Source of the DNA: Deltaproteobacteria bacterium
GTDB taxonomy: Bacteria > Myxococcota_A > Polyangia > Haliangiales > JADYYK01
Reading direction: 5' to 3'
Length of the DNA stretch: 37,640 bases
Assembly (NCBI GenBank): GCA_020853705.1
Contig: JADYYK010000093.1
Location: forward strand, 1 to 37,640
How positions within the stretch are numbered: position 1 is the first letter of the stretch; each line of letters opens with the position of its first letter. The notes under the pieces were generated by a model that did not search any database, was not told the DNA's origin, and worked only from the letters and a program-made list of their open reading frames with translations. Below are positions 1 to 12,731 of this stretch, piece after piece. Both the position numbers and the translations under genes were made by a program.

Positions 1-125
1 GACCCGGACATCCAGACCCGGACATCCGGACCCGGACATCCGGACCCGGACATCCGGACCCGGACTCCGGACCCGGACATCCGGACCCGGACATCCGGAC
101 CCGGACATCCGGACCCGGACATCCG
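1..125. repeat. 14-bp tandem repeat array, about 9 copies, cut by window edge
   Basis: Nine consecutive copies of a 14-bp unit (GACCCGGACATCCG). The first copy ends in A instead of G, and the copy at 57-69 lacks one base. The array begins at the first base of the window, so its true length is unknown. The unit length is not a multiple of three, so it is not a protein repeat. The last copy runs into the left arm of the hairpin at 121-153, which ends the minus-strand lipoprotein gene. The array therefore lies directly downstream of that gene on its transcript. Confidence 0.93.
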
Positions 126-153
126 CTGACCAAGCAGGGCTTGGTCAGCGGAT
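121..153 (-). terminator. Hairpin with the stop codon inside its stem
   Basis: Perfect inverted repeat: arm ATCCGCTGACCAAGC (121-135), 3-nt loop (136-138), complementary arm (139-153). The TGA stop of the minus-strand lipoprotein gene (147-145) sits inside the gene-proximal arm. No clear U-tract follows; the 14-bp repeats follow instead. It has the same layout as the hairpins at 10920-10954, 17540-17570 and 27972-28006. A role in termination or 3'-end protection is inferred. Confidence 0.7.
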
Positions 154-2943
154 GATGAAGTTGCGGTCGCGGGACACGTTCTGCGGCTGGATGCGCTGCA
201 CCACGCCGCGCCCTCCGCTGCCGTTGTCGCCGCTCTGCACCACATAGAGGAAGCTGTCGGGCGCGCGCTCCATCGAGAACGGCAGCGGCGAATCCAGATC
301 CGCGCCGCTGGAGCCGAAGCCGCCGCCGATCTCGACCTCCATCAGGTAGCCGGTCGGGATCTCGCCGCTCATGCCAGTGAAGTCGAAGTGCAGCGACGGG
401 TTCTCGAAGCGCACCGCGCCGCCGCTCAGGCAGGGCCCCTCGACGCCGGCGCCGCACGCGGGCGGGTTGCGCGGCACGCGGTTCTGCAGGAGCGGGCTCT
501 TGCTGCCGTCGATCACACACTGACCACCGGCACTGGCGTCGGAGACCACACGGTGCTGCGCCACGCCACCAGCGCGCGAGGCGTACAGCGCATCACCGAC
601 CCGGACCTCGTAGCGCTGCAGCTCGGGGAAGCAGCCCGGCCGCGGCAGCCCGCCCGCGGTGCAGCGTCCGCGCCCCAGATCGCACACGAAGCCCGACCCG
701 CACTCGCCGCTCGACGCGCACTTGGCCTCGCAGTGGCGCAGCCCGCTCGGCCCCGGCGCGCTCTCGCACGCGAAGCTCCGCATCAGGCCGGTGGTCGGAT
801 CGATGGTGCCCGGGCAGTCGGTGTCGGCCGTGCACAGCAGGTGGCGCGGGTGCGGCTCGGCCGCGGTCCCGAACACCAGCCGCGTCGCGCTGGCCTCGCG
901 CACCTGGTAACGCCGCCCCGTGATCATGACGTCGGCGCACTCGGCCGACAGCCGCTTGCGATCGTCGTCGCTGCCCGGGAAGCACAGCCCGGGCAGCCCC
1001 GCGGGCGCGCCCAGGTTGTTGGTGCAGGTCGAGCCGGGCGCACAGTCGCTGGGCTGCGCGCAGCCGCGCAGCACCAGGATGTCGCCGGGCTGCACGCCCA
1101 TGGCGCAGAACGGCGCGGTGGCGTCCTCGAGCACGCCGGTGTCGTTGATGGGGGCGCGGATGTTGCCGCCGAAGCGCGGCACGCCCGCGCTCAGCGAGCC
1201 CTCGAAGATGAACTGCCAGCGATCGCCCGAAAGCAGCTCGTGCAGATCGGGGAAGGTGGCTCGGCGCTCGGCCTCGATCTCGGCGACCGACAGCGTGCCA
1301 CCCTCGGAGGGCAGCCGCTGCGCCGGGTGCGGCACCGCCAGGCCATCGGCGTTCAGCACCTTGCGCAGATCGGGCGCCTTGGCGTCGGCCACCAGCTCGG
1401 CGCCGTTGTCGTCGATGCGCACCACCAGGGTGGCGCGCGGCACGCCCTGCGAGCGAAACACCGGCGTGCCATCGGTGTCGTACTGGCCGGCCACGCCCGA
1501 GCGCAGCTGGTGCGCCCGCGTCGCCGCGATGTCCCCCGGGTGCAAGGACAGGGCGTCTCGATCGACCAGGTTCACGGTGTAGACCCGCGCCCGCGAGCCG
1601 GCGATGAAGGCGAACTCGCCGTTGAGACGGATCGGGCTCCAGGCGATGCGCCCCGCGGTCAGGCCGGCCAGCTCCTGCGGCAGCAGGTTGTCGACGCTGG
1701 CGAAGGCGACGTCGCGCGGCAGATCGCCGCCGGGCAACCGCAGCCCCGGGCCGGTCGCGCTGGCGCGGCGGCGCAGCCCCAGCGACACCGGCGTGCAGAT
1801 GCGCGCCTCCTGGGCCTGCACCGTCAGCACGCGCGGATCGACCTGGGTGTCGCACTCGATCTCTTCCAGGGTGTCGATGCGCAGGACGCGCACGGTGCCG
1901 TCGCGGGTGACCGCGTACAGGAAGCGCGCCGGGGCGCCCTGCATCAGCACCGGCCCGCTGGCGCGCAGCTTGAGCACGCCGCGCGCCCCCGCCAGCACCA
2001 GGCGCCGCGCCGAGCCGGCGACCAGCTTGCCGTCGGCGCCGACGTCGATGGCCCACACCACCTCGGCGTTGCTGAGGCCGACATAGACGCGGACGCCGCC
2101 GCCGGCGCGCTCGACCACCGCCATGGTGCGCGGCGCGGGAGCGCCCTCGGGGTCGACGCCGCCGCCGCTGCCGCCGGTGACCGCGGTGCCACCGCACTCG
2201 GCGGCGCAGCTCAGCGCGCCGCCACGATCGGTCGCGACGCTGGCATCCAGGGACATCGCGCCCAGCACGTCGCCGGTCTCCAGCGCGACCAGGCCGAGCG
2301 CGCCGCAGCCGGGCAGCGTCAGCATCGCGCAGCGCGGGCTGGGCGTGGTGGTCGCGCTGGTCGCGGCCAGGCACAGCGGCGCCGGCAACATGGCCAGATC
2401 GGCGGGGCGCGCCGCCAGCTCGCCGCCGCCGGAGCGCAGCTTGATGCGCGCGACCTGGCCCTGGGCGCCGCTGGCGTGGCTGCCCAGCGCGGCCTCGGCC
2501 ACCGAGATGCGCGCCAGATCGCAGCTGGAGCCGACGGTGACATAGACGTCCTTGCCGTCGTTGCTGGTCTCGAGATCCTCGGCCAGCGCGCCGACCGGGA
2601 TGAAGCTGAAGCCGGGCAGCGAGGGCTCCTCGTCGACCAGCTTGCCGTCGCCGCCGAACACCGCGACCTCGCCGCGCACGCTGTTGAGCGCGAAGCCGAA
2701 CAGCGACGGCCCCTCGGGCTCGTTGACCTGGCGCGACGGGATGGCGCTGCACGCGCTGGGCGCGACCACCTCGAGGCCACCGTCGGCGCCGGGCTGCGCG
2801 CACGCGAAGGCGACCGCGGTGGGACGATCCAGGAAGTGCGCCACCGAGGGCACCGGATCGCTGGAGCAGCCGAACCCCAGCGTCGCCAGCGCCACGACGC
2901 CGGCGGCGACGGCGACGGCGCGCCTGAGCGAGCGCAGCGTCAT
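145..2943 (-). CDS. Large Cys-rich lipoprotein (932 aa), function unknown
   Basis: The start is the ATG at 2943, which overlaps the TGA of the upstream beta-propeller gene in an ATGA junction, so the two are translationally coupled. The N-terminus has Arg residues, a hydrophobic stretch and a lipobox-like Leu-Gly-Phe-Gly-Cys at residue 26 followed by Ser-Ser-Asp, so export and lipidation are likely although the box is imperfect. The first two thirds resembles irregular propeller-type repeats (VFGGDGKL, VYVTVGSSCDLARI, VYVGLSNAEVVWAIDVG). Residues about 620-780 hold many Cys in short CxxxxxC groups (CTADTDCPG, CGSGFVCDLGRGRC), suggesting a disulfide-rich extracellular module. No catalytic motif was seen. 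The partner gene, also a propeller lipoprotein, suggests a paired surface complex (inference). The gene ends inside a hairpin next to a tandem repeat. Confidence 0.85.
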   Translation of the reverse strand: MTLRSLRRAVAVAAGVVALATLGFGCSSDPVPSVAHFLDRPTAVAFACAQPGADGGLEVVAPSACSAIPSRQVNEPEGPSLFGFALNSVRGEVAVFGGDGKLVDEEPSLPGFSFIPVGALAEDLETSNDGKDVYVTVGSSCDLARISVAEAALGSHASGAQGQVARIKLRSGGGELAARPADLAMLPAPLCLAATSATTTPSPRCAMLTLPGCGALGLVALETGDVLGAMSLDASVATDRGGALSCAAECGGTAVTGGSGGGVDPEGAPAPRTMAVVERAGGGVRVYVGLSNAEVVWAIDVGADGKLVAGSARRLVLAGARGVLKLRASGPVLMQGAPARFLYAVTRDGTVRVLRIDTLEEIECDTQVDPRVLTVQAQEARICTPVSLGLRRRASATGPGLRLPGGDLPRDVAFASVDNLLPQELAGLTAGRIAWSPIRLNGEFAFIAGSRARVYTVNLVDRDALSLHPGDIAATRAHQLRSGVAGQYDTDGTPVFRSQGVPRATLVVRIDDNGAELVADAKAPDLRKVLNADGLAVPHPAQRLPSEGGTLSVAEIEAERRATFPDLHELLSGDRWQFIFEGSLSAGVPRFGGNIRAPINDTGVLEDATAPFCAMGVQPGDILVLRGCAQPSDCAPGSTCTNNLGAPAGLPGLCFPGSDDDRKRLSAECADVMITGRRYQVREASATRLVFGTAAEPHPRHLLCTADTDCPGTIDPTTGLMRSFACESAPGPSGLRHCEAKCASSGECGSGFVCDLGRGRCTAGGLPRPGCFPELQRYEVRVGDALYASRAGGVAQHRVVSDASAGGQCVIDGSKSPLLQNRVPRNPPACGAGVEGPCLSGGAVRFENPSLHFDFTGMSGEIPTGYLMEVEIGGGFGSSGADLDSPLPFSMERAPDSFLYVVQSGDNGSGGRGVVQRIQPQNVSRDRNFIIR

Positions 2944-4367
2944 CGCGTCACCTGGGTGCCGATCTGCATCAGCACGTCGTGCTCGGTCGGGCCCGGCACC
3001 AGATCGATGACCGAGATGGTGCCATCGACGAAGTTGGCCACATAGGCGCGCGGCGTCGGGGTCTCGCGGATGGCGATGGCGTTGGGGCCACGGCCGGTGT
3101 CGATGACATCGACCACGCGCGCGGCGCCCGGATCGACGACCCAGACCTGGCCCGCCGCGAAGCACACCACGTAGACCCGGGTGCCCGCCGCGCTCTCGCG
3201 CACGCGCAGCAGCGACGGCTGCGCGCAGACCTCGATCTGATCGACCAGCTGGTTCCTGGGCAGCCCGGTCGCGGCGTCGAGGCTGGTGTCGAGCACCATG
3301 ACCTGCGCCGGCGCACGCGACAGCACATAGGCGCGATCACCGGCGTCGGCGAAGGCGATCCCGCGCACGTCGGCCGGCGACCCGGTGGCCACGAACTGCG
3401 CCGGGAGATCGAAGGTCGGCCCCGGCACCAGGCGCGACCCGGTGCGCGCCTCGCTGGCCGGCGGCGGCAGCGCGCTGGTGACGCGGAAGGTGGCGATGCG
3501 CGCCGCGGTGCGGCTGGTCAGGTAGATCAGGCCATCGGGGTTGCCCGGCGTGCGCGGCTGCACCGCGTAGGCGGTCAGGTCACCCGCGCTGTTGGCGGTG
3601 AAGAAGCCGGCGCGGAAGTCGATGGCCAGCGGCGCCGGCAGCGACCCGCGCAGATCCAGCAAGGTGACGTGGCCGGTCGACAGGTGGGTCACATAGCCGA
3701 GCTCCAGGGTCTCGTCGATGCTGAGGCCGAAGGGCTCGCCGGGCAGGCGCAGCATGTCGTCGCTCGCGCTGGCGGTGGCCGGCACGCGCGCGACGCTGGT
3801 GATGCGGTGGGTCTCGTCACAGGTGGTGGCCAGGCCGGTGGTCGCCGAGGCCCCCTTGGCGCAGGTCAGCACCGGGATCCCGCTGGCCAGGCTGACGTCG
3901 GCCCAGGTCACCGAGGGATCACCGCGCACCGCGGTGATCAGGCGACCGCCTCCCGGCCGCGGCAGGTAGCGCAGCTCACCGGCGAAGTTGCCGATGCGCA
4001 CCGTCGACCGCGGCTCCAGCAGCGGGCTGCCTTGCTCGTCGCACAGCAGGGTGCCCGGGCTGAGCGCGGAGGTGGTGCAGTAGTCGGGGCGACCGCCCGG
4101 CCCGGCCGCGATCAGCTCGTCTGCCTTCTTGATGTCGAGCGCCACCAGCGAGCCGTTGCCATAGCGCAGGTCGGCGTTAGCGTTGGCGACATAGAGCCAA
4201 TCTCCCGACGGATCCACGGCCAGGCCCGCGGGGTGGTACAGCCGATCCCGCGGCGGCGCGATGGAGTCCTCGCTGGCGGAGCAGCCGGTGGTCAGGGGAC
4301 TGACGGCGAGCCCCAGCAGCGCCAGCAGGGCGATCTGGGAGAGCTTGTGCGTGGCAGCTGGAATCAT
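2940..4367 (-). CDS. YVTN-type beta-propeller lipoprotein (475 aa)
   Basis: The start is the ATG at 4367, giving a lipoprotein signal: a hydrophobic core and Leu-Thr-Thr-Gly-Cys with Cys at about residue 29, followed by Ser-Ala-Ser-Glu-Asp. The mature part has repeated blades typical of YVTN/lactonase-like propellers: PAGLAVDPSGDWLYVANANAD near the N-terminus and GPNAIAIRETPTPRAYVANF, DGTISVIDL near the C-terminus, with VYVVCFAAGQVWVVDPG before them. Such proteins are normally periplasmic or surface-exposed binding scaffolds; no enzyme residues are apparent. It lies 106 bp downstream of ppdK and overlaps the next lipoprotein by 4 bp, so the two form a unit. Whether they are cotranscribed with ppdK is open; no convincing terminator was seen in the gap. 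Confidence 0.88.
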   Translation of the reverse strand: MIPAATHKLSQIALLALLGLAVSPLTTGCSASEDSIAPPRDRLYHPAGLAVDPSGDWLYVANANADLRYGNGSLVALDIKKADELIAAGPGGRPDYCTTSALSPGTLLCDEQGSPLLEPRSTVRIGNFAGELRYLPRPGGGRLITAVRGDPSVTWADVSLASGIPVLTCAKGASATTGLATTCDETHRITSVARVPATASASDDMLRLPGEPFGLSIDETLELGYVTHLSTGHVTLLDLRGSLPAPLAIDFRAGFFTANSAGDLTAYAVQPRTPGNPDGLIYLTSRTAARIATFRVTSALPPPASEARTGSRLVPGPTFDLPAQFVATGSPADVRGIAFADAGDRAYVLSRAPAQVMVLDTSLDAATGLPRNQLVDQIEVCAQPSLLRVRESAAGTRVYVVCFAAGQVWVVDPGAARVVDVIDTGRGPNAIAIRETPTPRAYVANFVDGTISVIDLVPGPTEHDVLMQIGTQVTR

Positions 4368-4473
4368 TCGCGTCTCGGACCCCGGAGGCGGCCTTCGGGT
4401 TGCCCGCTTGTAGCAGCACGCGCCAGCAGACACAAGCCGATCCGCATGCTTAGGGCTGCCGAGTGCCGGGCGG

Positions 4474-7179
<2,706 letters not shown>

Positions 7180-7205
7180 GTGCCTGCCCTCCTGTCCTGT
7201 CGGAT

Positions 7206-10249
<3,044 letters not shown>

Positions 10250-10273
10250 GGGATCTCCTCGAATGGTGGTGCC

Positions 10274-10302
10274 GGTATAGCGAGCTTGTTCGCGCGGAGC
10301 AA
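10274..10302 (-). promoter_or_regulatory. Possible sigma70-type promoter of glyQ
   Basis: On the minus strand TTGCTC (10302-10297) is followed after 17 bp by TATACC (10279-10274). Transcription would start near 10267, giving a short leader that contains the GAGGAG ribosome site. The -35 match is only partial (3 of 6). Confidence 0.35.
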
Positions 10303-10380
10303 GCGCGCTGGCGGGGCGCGGGGCGACGGGTGAAGCGCCTTCTTGCTCGCGCGGGCGCACGGCGGTAGCGTGCCGAGGAG

Positions 10381-10929
10381 ATGCGTCGGGCGCTGCCACT
10401 GACCGTGCTCGCTTGTGCTGCGGCCGCGGCGGTGCTGGTCGGGAGCTGCAGCCTGGCGCTGGACTTCGACGGCGCCATCGTGGACGCCGCGGTCGACGCC
10501 AGCGTCGGCGAGGACGGCGGCGACGCCGGCGTCGCCGCCGATGCCGCGATCGATGCCATGGCCGACGCCACCGCGGACGGGCGCGTGACCTGCGAGATGC
10601 CCGGCGACGACACCCTGAGCAGCGCCGGCATGGCGCCCAGCACCAACTTCCTGGCCGACCTGTGCCGACGCGGCGACCACGACTTCTTCCGCTTCAGCCG
10701 GGTCTCGGCGGCGCCGATCCGGGTCCGCGTCGAGTTCGACCCGCTGCAGGGCGACCTCGACCTGCGCCTGTACAGCGGCTTCAGCACCGCCCCGCTGGCC
10801 ACCGCCGCCGCGCCCACCGGCGACTTCGCCGAGCTGACCGCCGACCCCGCCGGCAGCGTGCTCATCATCGAGGTCTTCGACGACCTCGAGGCGGTGAGCA
10901 ACGGGTACCGGGTGATCATCACGAACTGA
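10381..10929 (+). CDS. Small lipoprotein with PPC-like beta domain (182 aa)
   Basis: The N-terminus is a clear lipoprotein signal: MRR, Ala-rich hydrophobic core, Val-Gly-Ser-Cys with Cys at residue 23. Residues about 30-65 are an Ala/Asp-rich linker ([20 protein letters not shown]), common in exported myxobacterial proteins. Residues about 70-180 resemble a bacterial pre-peptidase C-terminal (PPC)-like beta-sandwich: [40 protein letters not shown] and a final YRVIITN. No enzyme domain is attached, so it is probably a stand-alone adhesion or binding module. The AGGAG directly abuts the ATG, an unusually short spacing. The stop codon lies inside a strong hairpin. Confidence 0.82.
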   Translation: MRRALPLTVLACAAAAAVLVGSCSLALDFDGAIVDAAVDASVGEDGGDAGVAADAAIDAMADATADGRVTCEMPGDDTLSSAGMAPSTNFLADLCRRGDHDFFRFSRVSAAPIRVRVEFDPLQGDLDLRLYSGFSTAPLATAAAPTGDFAELTADPAGSVLIIEVFDDLEAVSNGYRVIITN

Positions 10930-10954
10930 CTCGGCCCCGCCGAGTCAGTTCGTG
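10920..10954 (+). terminator. Hairpin spanning the stop codon, 16-bp perfect stem
   Basis: Arm CACGAACTGACTCGGC (10920-10935), loop CCC (10936-10938), exact complement (10939-10954). The TGA of the lipoprotein gene (10927-10929) is inside the left arm, with 7 nt of stem before it and 6 after it. There is no U-tract; a pyrimidine-rich tract follows. Structure is seen directly; function as terminator is inferred. Confidence 0.75.
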
Positions 10955-11013
10955 TCCGTCTCCGACCTCCGTCCTCCGTCTCCGCCCTCCGTCTCCGCCC
11001 TCCACCCCCCGCC
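10955..11013. repeat. Pyrimidine-rich degenerate repeat tract
   Basis: Almost pure C/T on the plus strand, built from imperfect repeats of CCTCCGTCTCCG ending in C-runs. It lies between the hairpin of the small lipoprotein gene and the hydrolase gene. It could mark a Rho-type termination zone or simply be slippage-derived; the sequence does not decide. Confidence 0.6.
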
Positions 11014-11149
11014 CCCCCGGCACCGTGCGCGAATGCACGCCCGTGCACCGGCGCACGTCAGATTGTCGCACTGCGCGACAGCACTCCTCCGCCACCCACG
11101 CCATTTCGCGGTGTTCGCGCTGGCATGCGCCTTGTAAAGTCGATCACAC

Positions 11150-12703
11150 GTGCGGACCGCCTGTGCTGGGCTCGGGCTCCTGCTTGGTGTCGTCGGTTGC
11201 GGCGGGACGGGTGTGGTCGAGCCTGACGCCAGCCTGCCCCCCGACGCCGCGACGGCCGCGCCCGACGCCCACCTCGACCCGGCCCTGGTCTGGACCCCGT
11301 GCGGCAGTCGCGAGTGCAGCGAGCTCTCGGTCCCGGTGCGCTGGAGCGCGCCCCAGGGCGCCCGCCTCGACCTGCACCTCGAGCACCTGCCGCGCATCGC
11401 CCCCAAGGCCCAGCTGTGGCTCCTGCAGGGCGGCCCGGGCGCCGCCGGCGCGGGCCTCGGCGCGCTGCTCGACACCATCGCCACCCGCGCCCCCGAGCTC
11501 GAGCTGTTCCTGCCCGACCACCGCGGCACCGGCGCCTCGGGCCGGCTGTCTTGCGACGACGAGGAGGCGCCCCAGAGCCCCGGCGGCATCACCATCACCG
11601 ACGAGGAGTGGCCGGTCTGTGTGACCTCGCTGCGCCGGCGCATGGGTGACACCCTGGCCGACTACAGCTCCGAGGCGGCCGCTCGCGATCTGGCCGCGCT
11701 GATCTCCCGCTTCCGCGTCGCCGGTCGCCCGGTCTTCATCTATGGCGTCGGCTACGGCACCACCCTGGCGCACCGCTTCCTGCAGCTCGACCCCGACGGC
11801 GCCGACGGCGTCATCCTCGACTCGGTCAGCTGGCCCGATCGCACCTACCTCGACTACGACTCGCTGTGGAACCAGGCCGCGCGGGGCTGGTTCGATCTGT
11901 GCGGCGCCGACGCCCTGTGCTCGAGCAAGCTGGGCGTCGATCCCTGGAGCGCCCTCGACAGCCTGGAGCGCCGCCTCGCCGACGGCAGCCACTGCCCCGA
12001 GGTGGTCGACGCCGGCCTGACCCCGCCGCGCCTGGAGCAGCTGCTCGCCGCCCTGATCGCCGACGACGACACCCGGGTCGCCGCCCCCGCGCTGGTGTAC
12101 CGCCTGCTGCGCTGCGGCCCCGCCGATCGCGACGCCGCCATGCACGCGCTGCGCTGGCAAGAGGCCCAGCAGGGCGCCGACGCTTCGTTCTCACCGGTGC
12201 TGGCGCGCAACATCCTGCTGTCCGAGCTGGGGCTGACCGATCCCGCGATGGACCCCGTGCTCGAGCGCGCCGCCGAGAGCTGCCTGGCCTGCCCGGGCGT
12301 CGGCGTCGGTCTGCGCGCGCGCACCGAGGCCTGGCCGCGCTACCCCTTCCCGGAGCGGCTGCGCACCTGGGCCGTCACCGAGGTCCCGCTGCTGCAGCTG
12401 GCCGGTGGCCTCGATCCCCTGGCACCCGCCGCGCGCCTGATGGCGTCGGGCTCCGCCGAGCACTTCACTGCGCAGGGTCAGAGCATCATCATCTTCCCGC
12501 ACGCCACGCAGAGCGCCGTGGACAGCACGCCGACGCGCACCCCGGGCGCCCCCGACTGCGGCCTCGGTCTGCTGCTGCAGTTCGTGGTCGCCCCGCGCGC
12601 CCCGCTCGACCGCGGCTGCCTGGCCGACCTGACCGCGCCCGACTTCACCGGCACCTCGATCGCGCCCGTCATCCTGGGCACCCCGGACGCCTGGGAAGAC
12701 TGA
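11150..12703 (+). CDS. Tap-like alpha/beta-hydrolase lipoprotein lacking the nucleophile serine
   Basis: The fold matches secreted tripeptidyl/prolyl aminopeptidase-type alpha/beta-hydrolases. There is an oxyanion-region LLQGGPG (family HGGPG), then PDHRGTGAS. The nucleophile elbow reads IYGVGYGTTLAHRF, and a late acid is in AGGLDPLAP (about residue 421) with a His in FPHATQS (about 450). The elbow should be G-x-S-x-G, but residue 201 is Gly (codon GGC at 11750), so the classical nucleophile is missing while Asp and His remain. The N-terminus is a lipoprotein signal (LLGVVGCGG). The start is GTG at 11150; an in-frame TAA lies 15 bp upstream, so no longer start exists. No clear Shine-Dalgarno was seen. 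Probably a non-catalytic binding relative, or a single-base change from AGC. Confidence 0.85.
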   Translation: MRTACAGLGLLLGVVGCGGTGVVEPDASLPPDAATAAPDAHLDPALVWTPCGSRECSELSVPVRWSAPQGARLDLHLEHLPRIAPKAQLWLLQGGPGAAGAGLGALLDTIATRAPELELFLPDHRGTGASGRLSCDDEEAPQSPGGITITDEEWPVCVTSLRRRMGDTLADYSSEAAARDLAALISRFRVAGRPVFIYGVGYGTTLAHRFLQLDPDGADGVILDSVSWPDRTYLDYDSLWNQAARGWFDLCGADALCSSKLGVDPWSALDSLERRLADGSHCPEVVDAGLTPPRLEQLLAALIADDDTRVAAPALVYRLLRCGPADRDAAMHALRWQEAQQGADASFSPVLARNILLSELGLTDPAMDPVLERAAESCLACPGVGVGLRARTEAWPRYPFPERLRTWAVTEVPLLQLAGGLDPLAPAARLMASGSAEHFTAQGQSIIIFPHATQSAVDSTPTRTPGAPDCGLGLLLQFVVAPRAPLDRGCLADLTAPDFTGTSIAPVILGTPDAWED

Positions 12704-12731
12704 CCGGCCCGGCCCGGCCCGGCCAGCCGCG

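Noticed and set aside
388..3045. 885-codon plus-strand open frame opposite the Cys-rich lipoprotein
   Set aside because: Low-complexity Arg/Ala/Gly product with no signal or domain; the minus-strand frame has a lipoprotein signal, Cys pattern and a coupled start. Long antisense frames are expected at this GC content.
4368..4473. Terminator or small gene between ppdK and the beta-propeller lipoprotein
   Set aside because: Only a weak CTTGT/ACAAG pairing across a long loop; no convincing stem or open frame.
10250..10399. Longer glyQ reading with about 50 extra N-terminal residues
   Set aside because: The extension is not family-like and the GTG at 10249 has a well-placed GAGGAG.
12704..12731. 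CGGCC repeats between hydrolase and kinase as a stop-codon hairpin
   Set aside because: Four CGGCC copies make multiple alternative short stems, but none has the stop codon in an arm with a 3-nt loop.
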